From assembly GCA_007693965.1 (NCBI GenBank), contig RECQ01000040.1, positions 1 through 64,000 of the forward strand: a stretch of DNA of 64,000 nucleotides. Reading direction: 5' to 3'. The notes under the pieces were generated by a model, which saw only the letters and a list, made by a program, of their open reading frames with translations, made no database searches and was not told where the DNA came from. A program made the position numbers and the translations under genes. Below, in pieces: positions 61,053-64,000 of the stretch (its first letter is position 1; every line of letters starts with the position of its first letter). Source of the DNA: Phycisphaeraceae bacterium. GTDB lineage: Bacteria > Planctomycetota > Phycisphaerae > Phycisphaerales > UBA1924.

Positions 61053-62020
61053 CCGACACGACGCATGACACCGTGGCCCCGCGAGGCTCAGCCTCGCTCC
61101 CCTACAGCCTACTCCGGCTGGCGAGGCCGACGCAGTGGTCCAAGAGCGTCTTCGTGCTCCTCGGCCCGCTCTACGGCCTGCCCGAGCTCATCCAGGAGAC
61201 GCCATGGACGACCATCGCCGCCAGCTCGCTGACCGCGGCGGTGATTTTCGCGCTCACTTCCAGCGCGTGCTACATCGTCAATGACATTCTCGATGCAGAG
61301 CAGGATCGCGCGCATCCAAGAAAGCGCAACCGCCCCATCGCCTCAGGCGCAGTCAGCCCGATGCTGGCGTCGATTTACGGCGCCTTCCTGCTGATCGCTG
61401 CTGGGCTGCTGCTGCTCACACTCGATGGAGCATCACGCCTTCTGGTCGGCCTGACGGTGCTGCTCTACATCGGCAACGTCACGATCTATTCGGCCTTCCT
61501 CAAGCACGTGGTCATCGCCGATGTGATGTGCCTTGCGGGCGGTTTTGTGATCCGCGTGCTCGGCGGCTGCGCGGCCCTGGGCATCTCCCCCACCGTCTGG
61601 CTGCTCAACTGCACCTTTTTTCTCGCCATGTTCCTCGCCTTCGGCAAACGGCTCGGCGAGCGGCGCAGCATGGGCGAGGGCGCAACGGCGACCCGTCTTG
61701 TCCAGAGCGCCTACACCGACAATTTCCTTGAGATGGCCGTGGTCGTGACCGGCGTCGCCACACTGGTGGGGTACACGATCTACGTCGAGACCCAGACCGG
61801 GCTGTACGACTGGGGTTTCAACCTGCTCTGGCTGACGGTTCTGCCGGCCACCTACGCCCTGTTCAGGTGCATCGTGTTGCTGGACCGGGGGCGGTACGAC
61901 GATCCCACCGAGCTGGCGGTGCAGGACCGCGCCTTCCAGCTCGCCGCGGTGCTCTTCGCAGGATTGACCACGATCCTGGTCTGGCATTTCCGTCTTGCGC
62001 CGGGGCTCGCCGGGGTCTGA
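61049..62020 (+). CDS. UbiA-family prenyltransferase (decaprenyl-phosphate phosphoribosyltransferase-like)
   Basis: The 323-residue membrane protein has about eight helices and the prenyl-diphosphate sites NDILDAEQDRAHPRKRNRP and a second acidic motif near YTDNFLEMA. The lead-in LLRLARPTQWSKSVFVLLGP and the DRxHPxKxxRP form are those of DPPR synthases, which transfer phosphoribose to decaprenyl phosphate for arabinan synthesis. DprE1/DprE2 partners are not in the window. The start is coupled to the methyltransferase stop; a T-run follows the gene. Confidence 0.88.
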   Translation: MTDTTHDTVAPRGSASLPYSLLRLARPTQWSKSVFVLLGPLYGLPELIQETPWTTIAASSLTAAVIFALTSSACYIVNDILDAEQDRAHPRKRNRPIASGAVSPMLASIYGAFLLIAAGLLLLTLDGASRLLVGLTVLLYIGNVTIYSAFLKHVVIADVMCLAGGFVIRVLGGCAALGISPTVWLLNCTFFLAMFLAFGKRLGERRSMGEGATATRLVQSAYTDNFLEMAVVVTGVATLVGYTIYVETQTGLYDWGFNLLWLTVLPATYALFRCIVLLDRGRYDDPTELAVQDRAFQLAAVLFAGLTTILVWHFRLAPGLAGV

Positions 62021-62251
62021 AGGCGTGTGGCGGTGCGAAAAACCAACCGGTTAGTGGACTTTTTGTCGAAATCCCGACTCACTCCCCTCAACCCGCGACC
62101 GTTTCCGGCCGTAGGGGTATAAGCCGACAGTCCCATGAGGAGCAGATCGGGGAGGCTGCGCATCCCACTGGCGGCGATGGCCGCCGGAGCAGGCAGGCCT
62201 GCCTTCGGTCAACTGGAGATCGTTTTCTCGAACCCGTCAGGAGCAGTTCAG

Positions 62252-64000
62252 ATGTGGAGTAAAGTCAGAGTCGGAACCAGAGCAGGTCTGGCCTTCGGTG
62301 TCGCTTCGGCGCTCACGCTCAGCGTGGCGCCCGTCGTCACCAACGCCCAGCCCAGCATTCCACCCGAAATCGCCGAGCGAATGGCCGCCATGGCCGCCGG
62401 CCGCGGCGGCGGCGCCAACGCCGAACGCGAATTCCCCCCCTTCGAGGAAGTGTCGAAGGATTACAAGCGCGTCGTCTCCACCATGGACGATGAGCGAAGC
62501 CTGTACACCCTCTGGACGCGCGAACGCGACGCCGGCATGCTCGCCGAGCTGCCGCGCAACTTTGAAAACCAGCGCATCTTCTTCACCTACACGATCGAAG
62601 CCGGCACCCCCACCGCCGGCATTCAGTTCGGCCATCGCTACGCCTACTGGAAGCGATTCGACAAGCGTCTCGCTCTCATCGAACCGAACCTTGAAGTGCG
62701 CACGTCCGGCGACGCTGAATCCCGCCGCGGCCGCGATCGGCTCTTTACGGATCGCGTTCTGCTTGACGTGCCCATCGTCACGATGGGCCCGAACGGCGGA
62801 CCCGTCATCGACTTGAAGGGGCTGCTCGTCGGTCAGTCGAGCAAGTTCTTCGGCAACTTCACCCGCGGCGCCCAGACGTCGCTCGCCAAGATCACCACCG
62901 CCAAGGCGTTCCCGCAGAACATCGAGGCCGCGTTCGAGCTGCCTGTCGCCAGCGGCCGCCTCTCTCAGCTTCACTATTCGATCCGCGTGATCCCCAACGA
63001 TCCCAGCTACCGCCCGCGCAAGGCCGATCCGCGCGTCGGCTTCTTCACCACCACCTACCGCGACATCGGCAAGCCCGGCGCCGACACGCCCTGGGTGCGC
63101 TACATCAATCGCTGGAAACTGGAGAAGGCTGAGCCGAATCTGTCGCTCAGCCCGCCGCGCGATCCCATCATTTTCTACATCGAGCACACCACCCCAATCC
63201 GCTACCGCCGCTGGGTGCGCGAGGGCGTGCTCGAATGGAACAAGGCCTTCGAGAAGATCGGCATCATCAACGCGATCGAGGTCTACCAGCAGGACGCCCG
63301 CACCGGCGCCCACATGGAGAAGGACCCCGAGGACTCGCGTTACAACTTCGTCCGCTGGAACAACAGCAGCATGGGCTTCGCAATCGGCCCGAGCCGGGTC
63401 CATCCCGAGACCGGTCAGATCCTCGACGCCCAGATCGTGCTCGATGAAGGCTTCATCACCAGCTGGGCCCGTCAGTGGAATCAGCTGATCCCCGAGATGG
63501 CGGTCGAGGGATTCGGCCCTGAAACGCTGGCGTGGCTCGAGTCGCGCCCGCAGTGGGATCCGCGGATTCGCCTGGCCGCTCCCGGCGAGCGCGAGCAGAT
63601 TCTCGCGCAGCGTCAGCGTCATCACGCCATGCACGGTCCGACGCCGCACGCCGGCCATCCCGCCGGCGACGCCCGCGAGCAGGAGCTGCTCGGCGCCCAT
63701 CCCTACGCCGGTCTCACCAGCGGCGTCAGCCAGCTCAACGGCTGTTGCATGAACGCAGCCGTGAAGAGCCTGGACGTCGCTCTCTTCCGTCTCGGCACGG
63801 ACATCATTCTTGAAGCCGCCGAGGCCAATCGCAGGCAGGATGGCGACCGTGATCGCGATCGTGAGCGTCGGCGTCGCCTGCGCGACATGCAGATTCCCGA
63901 TGACATGCCCGAGGAGCTCCGGGCCGCCATCATGGCTCGCATCGCCGAGATGGAGCCGGATGAGCCCGAGTCCGACAATGGTGATGACCCCACACCGCCG
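62252..64000 (+). CDS. Secreted zinc-metalloprotease-like protein, 5' part (runs off the window)
   Basis: The first 583 codons are present, with no stop before the window edge. AGGAG nine bases before the ATG fixes the start. A signal peptide (GLAFGVASALTLSVAPVVTNA) is followed by a Gly/Arg/Ala-rich patch and then a region like the large DUF5117/DUF5118/DUF4953 metallopeptidases: SLYTLWTRERDAGMLAELP, YAYWKRFDKRLALIEPN, WNKAFEKIGI and VRWNNSSMGFAIGPSRV. The HExxH zinc site of this family would lie further downstream and cannot be checked here. A charged Asp/Arg-rich segment (about 530-545) is at the end of the visible part. Confidence 0.85.
   Translation, partial: MWSKVRVGTRAGLAFGVASALTLSVAPVVTNAQPSIPPEIAERMAAMAAGRGGGANAEREFPPFEEVSKDYKRVVSTMDDERSLYTLWTRERDAGMLAELPRNFENQRIFFTYTIEAGTPTAGIQFGHRYAYWKRFDKRLALIEPNLEVRTSGDAESRRGRDRLFTDRVLLDVPIVTMGPNGGPVIDLKGLLVGQSSKFFGNFTRGAQTSLAKITTAKAFPQNIEAAFELPVASGRLSQLHYSIRVIPNDPSYRPRKADPRVGFFTTTYRDIGKPGADTPWVRYINRWKLEKAEPNLSLSPPRDPIIFYIEHTTPIRYRRWVREGVLEWNKAFEKIGIINAIEVYQQDARTGAHMEKDPEDSRYNFVRWNNSSMGFAIGPSRVHPETGQILDAQIVLDEGFITSWARQWNQLIPEMAVEGFGPETLAWLESRPQWDPRIRLAAPGEREQILAQRQRHHAMHGPTPHAGHPAGDAREQELLGAHPYAGLTSGVSQLNGCCMNAAVKSLDVALFRLGTDIILEAAEANRRQDGDRDRDRERRRRLRDMQIPDDMPEELRAAIMARIAEMEPDEPESDNGDDPTPP

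Noticed and set aside
62040-62070. Intrinsic terminator after the UbiA-like gene (AACCGGTT palindrome followed by TTTTT)
   Set aside because: The palindrome has no loop and the flanking arms pair poorly, so a stable hairpin ahead of the T-run cannot be drawn.
1-64000. CRISPR arrays, insertion sequences or integrase genes
   Set aside because: No regularly spaced repeats, transposase or integrase-like protein was found in any frame I judged to be coding.

Overview
The window is high-GC bacterial chromosome, most likely from a planctomycete (Phycisphaerae-like). This is inferred, not computed, from: several conserved hypothetical proteins, an ECF-type sigma factor next to a membrane Ser/Thr kinase, a GH3-fold protein, a remnant of an ASPIC/UnbV protein, five PAPS-dependent sulfotransferases, and frequent GTG/TTG starts. 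No rRNA or other phylogenetic marker is present to prove it.

Left end (1-4917): a hypothetical protein followed by a cluster of palindromic repeats, then housekeeping genes rpoN and recR on the minus strand and a divergent family-2 glycosyltransferase.

Accessory island (about 4990-9383): a near-consensus sigma-70 promoter drives a tight four-gene plus-strand operon. It encodes a winged-helix-like protein, a large GHKL/MORC-type ATPase and two proteins of unknown function. The operon is followed by a truncated HNH-nuclease gene and tRNA-Arg(UCU), whose 3' end faces the island. This layout is typical of laterally acquired defence cargo and is the best candidate here for an undescribed system.

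Core-like block (9522-29742): an esterase/thioredoxin-fold/membrane/SDR operon; an ECF sigma, RskA-type anti-sigma and fasciclin module; a three-domain fusion (alpha/beta hydrolase, DedA/VTT, ATP-grasp) with NRDE and DinB proteins; a GH3 and hydrolase pair; an HDOD protein with a degenerate GGDEF domain; RecO; a coiled-coil protein; and a sigma factor followed by a membrane Ser/Thr kinase.

Sulfated-polysaccharide locus (29866-62020): Sat makes APS, CysC makes PAPS, five sulfotransferases can use it, and the CysQ-type phosphatase removes PAP. Around these lie enzymes for GDP-fucose (gmd, fcl), UDP-glucuronate, UDP-xylose and UDP-galacturonate (ugd, uxs, a GAE-like epimerase), glycosyltransferases, acetyltransferases, methyltransferases, a Wzx flippase, a Wzy-like polymerase, a GpsA plus nucleotidyltransferase pair and a UbiA-family enzyme. 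Together they point to a self-contained pathway for a sulfated, fucose- and uronic-acid-containing surface polysaccharide. Wza/Wzc-type export proteins are not seen here. Two decayed genes (an ASPIC/UnbV remnant and a glycosyltransferase fragment) lie inside the locus.

Right edge (62252-64000): the first 583 codons of a secreted zinc-metalloprotease-like protein that runs off the window.
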